Below, piece after piece: positions 53,872 through 62,925 of a stretch of 64,000 nucleotides of DNA. Made by a program: the position numbers and the translations under genes. Within the stretch, counting starts at the first letter, position 1, and every line of letters starts with the position of its first letter. Below the pieces are notes generated by a model. That model saw nothing but the letters and a program-made list of their open reading frames with translations. It had not been told where the DNA came from and ran no database searches. The stretch covers positions 1 through 64,000 of the forward strand of contig NZ_CAMYMD010000104.1 of NCBI RefSeq assembly GCF_947259555.1, in the 5' to 3' direction. This DNA is from an uncultured Roseovarius sp. (lineage in GTDB: Bacteria > Pseudomonadota > Alphaproteobacteria > Rhodobacterales > Rhodobacteraceae).

Positions 53872-54347
53872 AACCGGCTTCCGATCGAGGGTTTTCGCTG
53901 CTTGAAATGGTCGTCGTGGTTGCGGTGATCGCTGTGCTGTCGGTCACGGCCACCTTTGCGATTACGGATCGCAGCAGGGGCGAAGGAGATGAAAGGCGCT
54001 TTGCCGCCGCCTATGACCGGTTGCGTGACGCGGCCATTCTGGGACAACAGCCGCAGGGTTTGACGCTTGTGCCAGGAGGGTGGCTAGTGCTGGTGCCACC
54101 GGCCCCTGACGCGCTCCAAGGAGGATGGCTACCATTTGGAAAAAAACAGAAGTTTCGGGGAGAGGCCCGCTTTGACGGGCCCGATGGAGCGGTTCTTCCG
54201 CAAGAGTTGCCCCGCGTTCCCCGCCCCGATTTCGTGTTTTTGCCGGATGGTCAGGTCAGCACATTCGAGGTGACATTCATCGGCAACGAGACTATCAGCC
54301 GATGCCGGTCCGCCGGTGTTCTCGGGCTGGAATGCGAGGACGCATGA
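53859..54347 (+). CDS. gspH: Minor pseudopilin GspH
   Basis: A 162-residue protein with prepilin cleavage at ASDRG/FSLLEMVVVVAVIAVLS (Glu5 present). The beta-rich body resembles GspH (C-terminal VTFIGNETISRC). It is a tip component of the pseudopilus. The start overlaps the gspG end by 13 bp and the stop overlaps gspI (ATGA). Confidence 0.88.
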   Translation: MGRVKPASDRGFSLLEMVVVVAVIAVLSVTATFAITDRSRGEGDERRFAAAYDRLRDAAILGQQPQGLTLVPGGWLVLVPPAPDALQGGWLPFGKKQKFRGEARFDGPDGAVLPQELPRVPRPDFVFLPDGQVSTFEVTFIGNETISRCRSAGVLGLECEDA

Positions 54348-54718
54348 ACCGGCGATGCGATATCGGAACGCGTGGCATCACCCTGCTCGAATTGGTGATT
54401 GCGGTTTTCGTTCTCTCCATCGGCACGATAGCGGCACTGCGCAGCGCCGATCACGCGGGCCGGGCTTTGGGCGGCGAAGCGGCGCGCGTCATGGCCCTGC
54501 AAGTGGCGTTGAACAGGGCGGAGGAATACCGCCTGTTAGGCGCCCGCGCGGCAACCACCTTGCCGCGTTCGGTTGCTTTCGGCCCATATCAATGGCAGCT
54601 TGATATTTCAGAGGAGATCACGCGCGCTGGATTGACCGAGGCCTCGATCACCACGCGGGCCCCCGACCAGCCCGGAGCGCGCCTCGTGGTCATCGCCAGA
54701 ACCGAGGTGGTGCAATGA
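54344..54718 (+). CDS. gspI: Minor pseudopilin GspI
   Basis: A 124-residue prepilin with the leader ending DIGTRG and the helix ITLLELVIAVFVLSIGTIAAL (Glu5 present). Short length and position between gspH and gspJ identify GspI, which joins GspJ and GspK in the tip complex. ATG 54344 overlaps the gspH stop by 4 bp; an earlier in-frame start would run into gspH. Confidence 0.88.
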   Translation: MNRRCDIGTRGITLLELVIAVFVLSIGTIAALRSADHAGRALGGEAARVMALQVALNRAEEYRLLGARAATTLPRSVAFGPYQWQLDISEEITRAGLTEASITTRAPDQPGARLVVIARTEVVQ

Positions 54719-55335
54719 CCCATACCAACACCTCGGATCGCGGTCTGACCCTTTTGGAGCTGGTGGCGGTTCTTTCGATCTTTGCGCTTGTCGCGGTGAT
54801 GGGTCTGCAATCTCTGAGCGGCATGATGCATGCGCGTGACCGGCTTGCCGAGGCCGACGAGCAGGCGGCCGCTCTTGCACGCGGCCTGACACTGCTGCGT
54901 GAAGATCTCAAATCGGCCGATGCGGCCGCGTTCTGGCCGCCAGCCACGATAGAGCCACAACCGGCGTTTCTCGATTTCAGTGCTGCACAAGGCTGGTTCG
55001 CGCTGACGACTGCCGGACGGGCCGTGCTGCCCGAGATGCAGGCGGCGGGGCAGGCCCGTGTAATCTGGCGGCATGACCGCGAGGCCGAGCGACTGACGCG
55101 GCAGGCATGGCCGGTTCTGCGCCCGGCCTCGGATGCCGCGCTCTTGCCAGAGACCACCGTGTTCGAACGTATTGCCGGACTGCGGCTACGCGCCTATGCC
55201 AGTCTTGAAGAAGGCTGGGTGGCGGGATGGGGGCAACCCGACCTTCCACTGCGTCCGGCCCTGCCGAAGGCGATCGAGGTCGATCTGGAGTCGTCGGCCT
55301 ATGGCCCGCTCCGCGTCGTAGTGGCCTATCCATGA
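54715..55335 (+). CDS. gspJ: Minor pseudopilin GspJ
   Basis: A 206-residue prepilin. Cleavage is at SDRG/LTLLELVAVLSIFALVAVMG with Glu5. The C-terminal domain has LREDLKSADA and ends with beta strands (IEVDLESSAYGPLRVVVAYP). It is coupled to gspI and gspK by 4-bp overlaps. It is a tip-complex component. Confidence 0.88.
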   Translation: MTHTNTSDRGLTLLELVAVLSIFALVAVMGLQSLSGMMHARDRLAEADEQAAALARGLTLLREDLKSADAAAFWPPATIEPQPAFLDFSAAQGWFALTTAGRAVLPEMQAAGQARVIWRHDREAERLTRQAWPVLRPASDAALLPETTVFERIAGLRLRAYASLEEGWVAGWGQPDLPLRPALPKAIEVDLESSAYGPLRVVVAYP

Positions 55336-56255
55336 TCCGTGATCGCGGCATAGCCTTGTTGAACGCGCTCATAATGGTTGCCGCGATCTCTGCTGTCGCG
55401 ACCGGGCTCATGCTGCGCGCCGAAACCAGCCGGACTCGTGTCGAGCATCTCCAGATCAGCCAGCAAGCGGCGCTGCATCTTGACGCTGCGGAATGGCTGA
55501 TCGACCCGGTGCTCCGCGCCGATTGGGAGCGTGACCAGACTCTCGACCATTTACGTGAGGGCTGGTCGCTCGTCGGGTTTCAGGCCGAGATTGACCGGGC
55601 GCAGTTGACAGGCACGATCAGCGACCTGCAAGGTCGGTTCAATGTCAACAGCCTGAGTGATCCAACGGATATCAATGCCGTGCAGTCCTTTGACCGGCTG
55701 CTTGTCGCCCTCGGCCTGCCGCCTGCGATCGGACGTGAGATTGCAGGATATGTGCAAGCACGCGGCCCTGCTCTGGCGGCCGAATATTCCAGTCGTCCGC
55801 TGCCGCTGCGGCCAGCTGGAGCGCCGTTGGAGCGGATCGAGTCATTGCGGCTCGTGAACGGAGTAACCGATGCAGACTATTTGCGTTTGTCACCCTATGT
55901 CTCGGCCTTGCCGCCGGGCACGGGGCTCAACGTGAATACCGCCCCGGCCGAGGTTCTGGACGCGGTATTGCCCGCCACCAACCTCGCAGGCGTTGCGCGG
56001 CTGATCGCGGACCGTGGCCTTGTACCGTTTGGCAATCGTGGGGATTTCGCAGAACGCGCCGAGCGTTTGCTTCATCCGCGCATCATATCGCAAGCTCAGC
56101 CGCCCAAGGGTGGTTTTACCGTCTCGTCAGGCTGGTTTGAGGCGCGGTTTTCTGTTCTCCTCGATAATCGCATTCAGAGTCGTATTCTCACAGTCCAACG
56201 CTCGGCGCTCAATGGGGCCACGACAATAAGACACCGGCGGAGCGCTTTGCCATGA
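55332..56255 (+). CDS. gspK: Minor pseudopilin GspK (no Glu5)
   Basis: A 307-residue protein, the largest pseudopilin. The leader MIRDRG precedes IALLNALIMVAAISAVATGL; residue +5 is Asn, in keeping with the family's lack of Glu5. The body includes the alpha-domain typical of GspK with SDLQGRFNVNSL, LGLPPAIGREI and LNVNTAPAEVLDAVLP. It caps the pseudopilus. ATG 55332 overlaps the gspJ stop by 4 bp. Confidence 0.9.
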   Translation: MIRDRGIALLNALIMVAAISAVATGLMLRAETSRTRVEHLQISQQAALHLDAAEWLIDPVLRADWERDQTLDHLREGWSLVGFQAEIDRAQLTGTISDLQGRFNVNSLSDPTDINAVQSFDRLLVALGLPPAIGREIAGYVQARGPALAAEYSSRPLPLRPAGAPLERIESLRLVNGVTDADYLRLSPYVSALPPGTGLNVNTAPAEVLDAVLPATNLAGVARLIADRGLVPFGNRGDFAERAERLLHPRIISQAQPPKGGFTVSSGWFEARFSVLLDNRIQSRILTVQRSALNGATTIRHRRSALP

Positions 56256-57454
56256 GCCTTGCCTTGACCCGAAAATCGCGTGCCGCGTCCACCTCTCTTA
56301 CGCTGCATGATTTGAGCGGTGACGCACCCGCGCCCCGCGTGCCGTTCATTGCTTGCGTTCCGGGCATGGCGACACCGCTTGTGCCGCTGGATTTGCCGCC
56401 GCTGCTGAAAGGTGCGGGCCGGGACAGGGTCGCGCGCCGACAATTGCGCGATGCCTATGGCGGTACAGAGGCTGGGCTTGATATTCGACCAGCACGGCTT
56501 GGCCCGGAGCCTGATCTTTGGAGCCGTGTGCTTGTCGTGGATGCGGAGGACAGGCGCGCTTGGCTGGCAAGGCTTGGTTCTGCATCCCCGCTCTGCCAGG
56601 CGGTCTTGCCGGACTACCTCACTCTGCCTGCGGCCCTGGATCTATGGGTCGTTGAGACCTCGGAGCGCACTGTGCTCGCCCGGCTTGGAGCGGAAGATGG
56701 ATTTGCCGCTGAACCCGACCTCGCGGTGGCCCTCTTGCAACAGGCTGCAGCCGGCGCGCCGCCCCGTGCTGTCTTGCGAACGGGGCCGGCTCTGGCCGGT
56801 GTTGATGACGTGCTCGCCGCACTCGACGTTCCGACCTGCGATGAGCCGGGGGCGCTCGCCGCGCACGGGGTTTCGGCGCCTTCCCGCTTTACCAATGGTG
56901 AGCTTTCATTGGATCTGGCGCGTGATCCGGGGGCAGAGCGGGCCGAGATGCGGCACATGCTGGGCCGCCTGCGAGTGCCGGTTGCCCTTGCGACGCTGGG
57001 ACTGTTTGGCTGGATTGCGGCGACGGTGCTCGAAACCAGAGATCTCAACGCGCAGGGGCTCGTATATCGTCAAAACGCTGAACGCATATTGCGCGCGGTG
57101 ATGATTCCGACCGGGCCCATTCTGGACATTCGCACGCAAGTGAGCCAGCGGATCGACGGTGCGCGCAGCGCCAGCACCGAAGTCGAGACCGAGGCGCGCC
57201 CGCTGGATGTGCTGCGTCTCGCGGGGGTGGTGCTTCGGACACACACCTCCACTATCACGCGGGTCAATTACCAGCCCGGCGCAGGCTTGGTCATGGACAT
57301 GCAAATCGAGGATTTTGCCGCGCTTGACGCATTGGTTTCAGACTTGCGCGCCGCAGGCGTCCAAGCGCGTGTCGCCCAATCCGTCACGCGCGATGATTCG
57401 GGCGTCGAGGCTGTGCTCGCCATGACCGTTAACCAAGCGGGAGATCGCAGATGA
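56252..57454 (+). CDS. gspL: Type II secretion inner-membrane platform protein GspL
   Basis: A 400-residue protein with a cytoplasmic actin-like domain (about 20-225), a single helix near residues 242-262 (VPVALATLGLFGWIAATVLE) and a periplasmic ferredoxin-like domain. It binds the ATPase GspE and the partner GspM. Similarity is weak, as usual for GspL; the position between gspK and gspM and the topology support the call. It overlaps both neighbours by 4 bp. Confidence 0.82.
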   Translation: MSLALTRKSRAASTSLTLHDLSGDAPAPRVPFIACVPGMATPLVPLDLPPLLKGAGRDRVARRQLRDAYGGTEAGLDIRPARLGPEPDLWSRVLVVDAEDRRAWLARLGSASPLCQAVLPDYLTLPAALDLWVVETSERTVLARLGAEDGFAAEPDLAVALLQQAAAGAPPRAVLRTGPALAGVDDVLAALDVPTCDEPGALAAHGVSAPSRFTNGELSLDLARDPGAERAEMRHMLGRLRVPVALATLGLFGWIAATVLETRDLNAQGLVYRQNAERILRAVMIPTGPILDIRTQVSQRIDGARSASTEVETEARPLDVLRLAGVVLRTHTSTITRVNYQPGAGLVMDMQIEDFAALDALVSDLRAAGVQARVAQSVTRDDSGVEAVLAMTVNQAGDRR

Positions 57455-57966
57455 GCGTCGTGACGGACAGGCTGACGGGTTTCTTGCTTGGGCTTAGCAG
57501 GCGCGAACGCTGGCTATTGGCGCTCCTGACGCTCGTGGCCGTCCCGATCGGCGCGATATACGGTATCGCGCTGCCATTGGCCGAGACCCGCGAGGCCGCC
57601 CGCGCGGCCGTGTCCGAGGCGCGCGCAACAGAGCTTTGGGTCGCGGATCAGGCGTTGGTTTATGCCACTCTCACCCGTGAAACTGCCCAGACTGAAAGCA
57701 CCGTGCGCGTTACCACACCAGTCGGGATCAGCGGTATCGAGGCCAGCCTGCGAGAGGCGGGGCTGCGCGATGCTGCGAGCGAATTGGCGAATGCTGCGGA
57801 TGGTGGCATCACGATACGCTTTGACGAGGTGCGCTTTACCCGGTTGGCCGAGTGGCTGACAACGCAGAATGATATCTGGGGCTATGATCTGGCTGGCTTT
57901 ACCTTTGAACGCGGTGCGCGCGAGGATGTAGTTGCCGCTGACTTGCGACTGGAGCTGGTGCAATGA
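57451..57966 (+). CDS. gspM: Type II secretion inner-membrane platform protein GspM
   Basis: A 171-residue bitopic protein with a short cytoplasmic start, one helix (RWLLALLTLVAVPIGAIYGIALPLA, about 22-46) and a periplasmic domain with a coiled-coil start (AETREAARAAVSEARATEL). It partners GspL. The gene is coupled by overlaps to gspL and gspN. Confidence 0.83.
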   Translation: MSVVTDRLTGFLLGLSRRERWLLALLTLVAVPIGAIYGIALPLAETREAARAAVSEARATELWVADQALVYATLTRETAQTESTVRVTTPVGISGIEASLREAGLRDAASELANAADGGITIRFDEVRFTRLAEWLTTQNDIWGYDLAGFTFERGAREDVVAADLRLELVQ

Positions 57967-58733
57967 AGCGTATGCTTCTTGTCCTTGTCGGTATTGCCAT
58001 TGGGCTTGTTCTGGTTGTGCTCTCCGAAGGCCGCATGAGCCATCTGCGCATGCTGACCCCCGGCCTCGTGCCTGATGGGGCGGCCGGAGTTGATGGTCGT
58101 TCGACGGTTTGGCGTGGGCAGTTGCATGGTCTTCAGCCTGCCGTCTTACCGGTATCGGCAGAGCTGGACTGGCGCTTTGGCGGTGTCGAAACACAGGGAG
58201 TGCGATGGGATGTCGAACTCTCCGGAGCGGGACTTGACGGGCAGGCCGTGTTGGGTCTGCCTCTGGCGCATGACCGGTTTGAGATCCGGGCGGCGCGGGC
58301 AGAGGTCCTGCTCGATGAATGGCCTTCCCTCATTGATGGCTGGCCTTTGGGTGGGTTGCTTTTGGCAGAGGCTGGCAGTGCAGATATTGGTCTGCCGGAG
58401 CGAGAGCTGCACAGCGTTTCCATCGTGCTGGATTGGTCAGCGGCGCGGGTGGCAGGTGTTACGATCGGGAGGGGCGAGGCGGTTGTGACCTCCGATCGGG
58501 CCGGTGCTTGGCGCGCGCCTTTTTCGCTAATCGGTGACGTCATTCGCGCCACCGGTACGGTGCATGGCCGTTTGGGAGATCCGCGCGCGCAGCTTGAGAT
58601 GCAGCTCGAGACCGTGTCTGACAGCCTGCCTGAGGAGTGGCTGCGCGCATTGGACCAGATCGGGCGCGCACGCGATGGAGGGTGGACCATCACGCGCGAA
58701 ATTGACCTGTCGCAAAAATGGCCGCTTTTCTGA
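57963..58733 (+). CDS. gspN: Type II secretion protein GspN
   Basis: A 256-residue protein with an N-terminal helix (MKRMLLVLVGIAIGLVLVVLSEG) and a beta-rich periplasmic part (LPVSAELDWRFGG, GWPLGGLLLAEAGSADIGL). GspN is present in only some T2SS and its role is not well defined. It is the last gene of the gspG-N operon and converges with the lipoprotein gene, with 19 bases between. Confidence 0.78.
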   Translation: MKRMLLVLVGIAIGLVLVVLSEGRMSHLRMLTPGLVPDGAAGVDGRSTVWRGQLHGLQPAVLPVSAELDWRFGGVETQGVRWDVELSGAGLDGQAVLGLPLAHDRFEIRAARAEVLLDEWPSLIDGWPLGGLLLAEAGSADIGLPERELHSVSIVLDWSAARVAGVTIGRGEAVVTSDRAGAWRAPFSLIGDVIRATGTVHGRLGDPRAQLEMQLETVSDSLPEEWLRALDQIGRARDGGWTITREIDLSQKWPLF

Positions 58734-58752
58734 AACTGCAGTCTGTTCGGCC

Positions 58753-59277
58753 TCAGGCGCCGAGTTGTTTCAATTCGCGGGCTATATCAGTCCGGCGGTC
58801 GGCCATGGCGCCGAGCGGGTCCATATCCTGATCAAGCGACTGCATTTCCTTCAGCGCGGCATCCGCGGATCTCAGTTTGGCCACGGTGCCTGGGCCCCGT
58901 CGACCTGCGGCGATGTCGGCCAGCGCACTTTCGTGCTGGGCCGTGCCAAGCACCGCAAGCGCCGCCGCGCGATTGCTGCCTTCGGTCCCCGTTGCCAGGG
59001 CACCGGCTACCTGCGCGGCCTCATCGTAGCGGCTGGCACGCAGGAGGGCATGTGCATATTCCAGCCGGACACGCGGCTCCAACGGTCCGGCATGAGGAAT
59101 GAGCGCCGCATAGCCACGAAGCGCCGAGTCGTAACTGCCCGCCTCAAGCGCCTTGCGTGCGGCAATATACTGTCGTTGAAACGTCGTGCCATTACTCAAG
59201 GTGCCCGGCTCGCACGCTGTGAGAAGCATCACGAATCCAATTGAAATCAATGCTTTTTTTGCAACTCGTCTACGCAT
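58753..59277 (-). CDS. TPR-like lipoprotein, possible T2SS accessory
   Basis: A 174-residue lipoprotein: the signal MRRRVAKKALISIGFVMLLTA is followed by the lipobox cysteine (LLTAC). The rest is helical with TPR-like pairs (ARKALEAGSYDSALRGYAALI, EYAHALLRASRYDEAAQVAGAL). ATG 59277 has AGGAC just upstream on the minus strand. It lies between gspN and gspD on the opposite strand. It could help secretin assembly (as pilotins or PilF-like lipoproteins do) or be related to Tad-type TPR lipoproteins; the role is inferred from position. Confidence 0.7.
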   Translation of the reverse strand: MRRRVAKKALISIGFVMLLTACEPGTLSNGTTFQRQYIAARKALEAGSYDSALRGYAALIPHAGPLEPRVRLEYAHALLRASRYDEAAQVAGALATGTEGSNRAAALAVLGTAQHESALADIAAGRRGPGTVAKLRSADAALKEMQSLDQDMDPLGAMADRRTDIARELKQLGA

Positions 59278-59526
59278 GGATGGTCCTGCCCCTTTTTCCC
59301 GCAACCTATCACGCTCCTTGGCCGGTGAGTCACGGAAAATAGGCCGCCGCCCGAAAAAACCATGTTTTGGGACATTCCTGCGTCAGTCCGTCTTTGTAAT
59401 GGAATCAACCGTGGAAATCGGATATTCTAGCGCGGTCGGATCAAGACGTCGTTGAGAACGTCAAGTCGTCTGACGCAAACAATACAGGCGGGCGGCATTT
59501 ATCCATAATGTTCCTGAATTATAAAC

Positions 59527-61470
59527 ATGATTTCTAGCAGAGTTTTCTTCTTTCTGACCGTGCTATGGCTGGCTTTGCCGATACCTGCCACCGCACAGGT
59601 GTCCCTAGATCTGCGCGATGCGAGCCTGCGGGACTTTGTTCAGATCGTTGCACAATCCACGGGACGCAATTTTATCCTTGATGACCGCGTTCAAGGCAGC
59701 GTGACGGTCGTGGCCCCCAATCAGGTCACGTCGAGCGCCATTTACGAGATTTTTCTAAACGTGCTTGAGCTCAATCGTCTGACCATCGTCGAAGGCGTCG
59801 AGACGGATCGTATCGTGCCGATCGACGTGGCGCGTGAATTGGCGCCGGGTGAAGGCCGGTCCCGGCTCGGCGGTGATTTCGAGACGCGCGTTTTTCCCGT
59901 TCGGAACAGTCCTGTAGACGAGATCGCCGAGGTGATCCGCCCGCTATTGCCCGCAGAGGCGGTATTGTCGACCGTGCCGGACGCGGGCTTGATGATCCTG
60001 TCGGACCGGCGTGAGAACTTTCAGCGCATTGTTCAGCTTGTTGACCGGCTCGATACGCCGAGCCGCAATGCGATCGAGACAATTCCCCTTCGCAATGGCA
60101 AAGCTGCCGAGATGTTGGGTGTTATCAACGCGCTTGCCATTACCCCGCAGGGTTCCAGCCTGTCCGCCGATCCGCGCTCGAATGCGCTGATCGTCTCGGG
60201 GACGCCGGAATTTCGCGACCGGGTGCGCAATGTCGTGGCCGAGTTGGACAAGCCTCAGCGCAGTGTCGCGACCGAAGTGGTGCATCTCAATTATGCCGAT
60301 GCCAGCGACCTCGCAGATGTCATTCGACAGAGCTTTGGCGCGCCACAGGCGAGCGCGGATGGGACCGCAGCGACGGCCAACGGCGGTATCACCATCGTCG
60401 CCGAGCAGCAGCAGAATGCGCTCATCATCACGGCGCCGCCGGATCGCATCACCGCGATCATCGGCGCGGTACGCGGACTCGATCAGCGGCCCGATCAGGT
60501 GCTCATAGAGGCGGTGATTTTCGAGCTGTCCGTCGAGAGCTTTTCGGATCTTTCCTTTCAGTTCGGCGGCGTGATCGAGGATGCCACGGTGGGTGGTGTG
60601 GAATTCACGCTTCAGGGGCGGCCTACCCTTACCAGTCTTGTCAGCACTGTTCTGGCGGGTAGCCCGCCTACCGGAGGCGGCACAGGAGGGTCCATCTCGG
60701 CATTTGACGACAGCGGCATCGGCGGGTTTCTCGCTGCGTTGGCCTCCAAGAGCTCGACCAAGTTGCTTTCAACGCCCTCGATCCTGACGCTCAACAACCG
60801 TGAGGCCGAGATCATCGTGGCCCAAAACGTGCCTTTCGTCACCGGCAGCTTTTCCACGGTCGGGGATAGTGCCGTGCCCGAGCAGCCGTTTCAGACAATC
60901 CAGCGGCAGGATGTGGGCCTGACGCTGACCGTCACGCCACAGATCACCCGGGACAAGACTGTGCGCCTCGAAATCGACCAAGAGGTGTCAAACCTGACCA
61001 ACTCCGCCTCAGCCGCGGGGGGAGAGATCACGTCGAGACGCGAATTGTCGACCAATGTTCTGGTGCGCGACGGCAATGTCATAATGCTGGGCGGGTTGCT
61101 CGAAAACGGCTCTGGCTCGGTCAATCAAAGGGTGCCGGGGCTGAGTGAATTGCCCTTGTTGGGCCGACTTTTCAAGGGGCGCTCGACCACGGAAAATCAG
61201 CGCATTCTGTTGGTTATGCTGCGCCCGCGTATTCTGTCGAGCGATCAGGAGGCACGCGCGCTGACCCGCCGTCTTGCGCGTGAGGCCAAACGCGCCAGCG
61301 ACTATATCGCGCCAGCAGATGATGGCACCTACCCCCGCGTGCCGGATTCGAGCTTTCCGTTCGACGGGGCCAATCTCAATCAGCCCTTCGACGCTGATTT
61401 CATTGATCAGGCTGCCCAGACCCGGCGGTTCCCACCGCTGCCATCGCGCCTGAAATTCGCGGATCGCTGA
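59527..61470 (+). CDS. gspD: Type II secretion outer-membrane secretin GspD
   Basis: A 647-residue secretin with a signal peptide (MISSRVFFFLTVLWLALPIP, cut after ATA). An N0 domain (VSLDLRDASLRDFVQIVAQS) and N1-N3 repeats (IETIPLRNGKAAEMLGVINAL, TEVVHLNYADASDLADVIRQ) precede the secretin core from about residue 325 (DQVLIEAVIFELSVES), with the conserved VPFVTG and the C-terminal RELSTNVLVRDGNVIMLGGLL, VPGLSELPLLGRLFKG. It forms the multimeric outer-membrane pore. gspE follows after 3 bases. The promoter must lie in 59278-59526. Confidence 0.95.
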   Translation: MISSRVFFFLTVLWLALPIPATAQVSLDLRDASLRDFVQIVAQSTGRNFILDDRVQGSVTVVAPNQVTSSAIYEIFLNVLELNRLTIVEGVETDRIVPIDVARELAPGEGRSRLGGDFETRVFPVRNSPVDEIAEVIRPLLPAEAVLSTVPDAGLMILSDRRENFQRIVQLVDRLDTPSRNAIETIPLRNGKAAEMLGVINALAITPQGSSLSADPRSNALIVSGTPEFRDRVRNVVAELDKPQRSVATEVVHLNYADASDLADVIRQSFGAPQASADGTAATANGGITIVAEQQQNALIITAPPDRITAIIGAVRGLDQRPDQVLIEAVIFELSVESFSDLSFQFGGVIEDATVGGVEFTLQGRPTLTSLVSTVLAGSPPTGGGTGGSISAFDDSGIGGFLAALASKSSTKLLSTPSILTLNNREAEIIVAQNVPFVTGSFSTVGDSAVPEQPFQTIQRQDVGLTLTVTPQITRDKTVRLEIDQEVSNLTNSASAAGGEITSRRELSTNVLVRDGNVIMLGGLLENGSGSVNQRVPGLSELPLLGRLFKGRSTTENQRILLVMLRPRILSSDQEARALTRRLAREAKRASDYIAPADDGTYPRVPDSSFPFDGANLNQPFDADFIDQAAQTRRFPPLPSRLKFADR

Positions 61471-61473
61471 CCC

Positions 61474-62925
61474 ATGACGCCGCCGCTGCTGCCTTTCACC
61501 CTTGCGCGCGATCAACAGATCCTGATCGAGGGCGCTACGCTGCTCTTCGGGCCCGATGCCACAAGTCTCGGGCTGCGCGAGGCGCGACGTCGCGCGGGCC
61601 AACCGCTTGCAGTAGAGGCACTGTCGGCAGATGCTTTCCAGACGCGGCTCTCGGCCCTCTATCAGGACGGCAGCAGTTCGGATGCCGGTGGTGACGAGTT
61701 CACGTTTGATCTGGAGGAAGGCAGTGCCGGGCGCGGCCCGCGCGATCTCTTGGAGGATGGCGAAGAGGCGCCGGTGATCCAGCTCGTCAATCAACTCTTG
61801 CGCCGGGCCGTTCGCGCCGGCGCTTCCGACCTGCATGTTGAGCCGCATGAGCAGGGATTGCGTGCGCGCATGCGTGTTGATGGCATGTTGCAATCGGTCC
61901 TTGACCGGCAGGACGTCCCGGTCCGCCGTGTGGTGTCGCGGCTCAAGGTCATGGCCGGCTTGGATATTTCAGAGACACGCTTGCCTCAGGACGGTCATAT
62001 ATCGCTACGCTTGGGGGGGCGCGCGATCGACGTGCGGGTATCGACGTTGCCGGGCAACTATGGTGAGAGAGTCGTGATGCGGGTGCTTGACCGCTCTGCC
62101 GGGCTCATGCCGCTGGATCAACTCGGCCTGCGGGCCGATCAGATTGAAACGCTCGAACGGATGGCGGCGCGCCCGAATGGTATTATCCTCGCCACCGGGC
62201 CGACCGGCTCTGGTAAGACCACGACACTTTACTCGCTGTTACAACTCGCCAATGATGAGATCCGAAACATCCTTACCGCCGAGGATCCCATCGAATATGA
62301 TCTGCCCGGCATAAGCCAGAGTCAGATCAACGCAGAGATCGGGATGACCTTTGCCGCCGGATTGCGCGCGGCCTTGCGGCAAGATCCCGACATCATCCTC
62401 GTTGGCGAAATCCGAGATCAGGAAACCGCCAGCGTCGCCGCGCAGGCCTCTCTCACGGGCCATCTGGTGTTTTCGTCGCTGCATGCCAACGGCTCTGTTG
62501 GCGCGGTTGTGCGCCTGCGTGACCTCGGGTTGGACGACTTCTTGATCGCCGCCACCTTGCGCGGCGTCATAGCGCAACGCCTCTTGCGGCAGTTGTGCAA
62601 AAGCTGTCGTCGCGCCGCGCCGCCGACCGCAGAAGAGGCCGAACATTTTCGAGTGGCGGGCATGACGGTGCCCGAGGTGGTCCATCACCCCGACGGCTGC
62701 GCCGCATGCAATGGCACCGGCTATGCGGGCCGCGTTGGCGTGTTCGAGATACTTGAAGTCTCCGAGGGGCTGCGCGCGGCCATCGACAAGGGGCAGTCCG
62801 AGACCGAGATGAAACATCTGGCGCTTGCTCCTGATCAAACGCTCTTTGGCCAATCGTTGCATCAGGTGGCCGCTGCCAAAACCAGTATTGGCGAGGCGCT
62901 ACGGGTGGTGGGCGACGCGCTGTGA
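61474..62925 (+). CDS. gspE: Type II secretion ATPase GspE
   Basis: A 483-residue cytoplasmic hexameric ATPase. Walker A is TGPTGSGKTTT (about 241-251), the Asp box LTAEDPIEYDLPGISQSQIN, Walker B ALRQDPDIILVGEIRD and the His box TGHLVFSSLHAN. The C-terminal zinc-binding Cys pairs are LCKSC and CAACNGTGY. It drives pseudopilus assembly through GspL and GspF. It overlaps the gspF start by 4 bp. Confidence 0.96.
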   Translation: MTPPLLPFTLARDQQILIEGATLLFGPDATSLGLREARRRAGQPLAVEALSADAFQTRLSALYQDGSSSDAGGDEFTFDLEEGSAGRGPRDLLEDGEEAPVIQLVNQLLRRAVRAGASDLHVEPHEQGLRARMRVDGMLQSVLDRQDVPVRRVVSRLKVMAGLDISETRLPQDGHISLRLGGRAIDVRVSTLPGNYGERVVMRVLDRSAGLMPLDQLGLRADQIETLERMAARPNGIILATGPTGSGKTTTLYSLLQLANDEIRNILTAEDPIEYDLPGISQSQINAEIGMTFAAGLRAALRQDPDIILVGEIRDQETASVAAQASLTGHLVFSSLHANGSVGAVVRLRDLGLDDFLIAATLRGVIAQRLLRQLCKSCRRAAPPTAEEAEHFRVAGMTVPEVVHHPDGCAACNGTGYAGRVGVFEILEVSEGLRAAIDKGQSETEMKHLALAPDQTLFGQSLHQVAAAKTSIGEALRVVGDAL

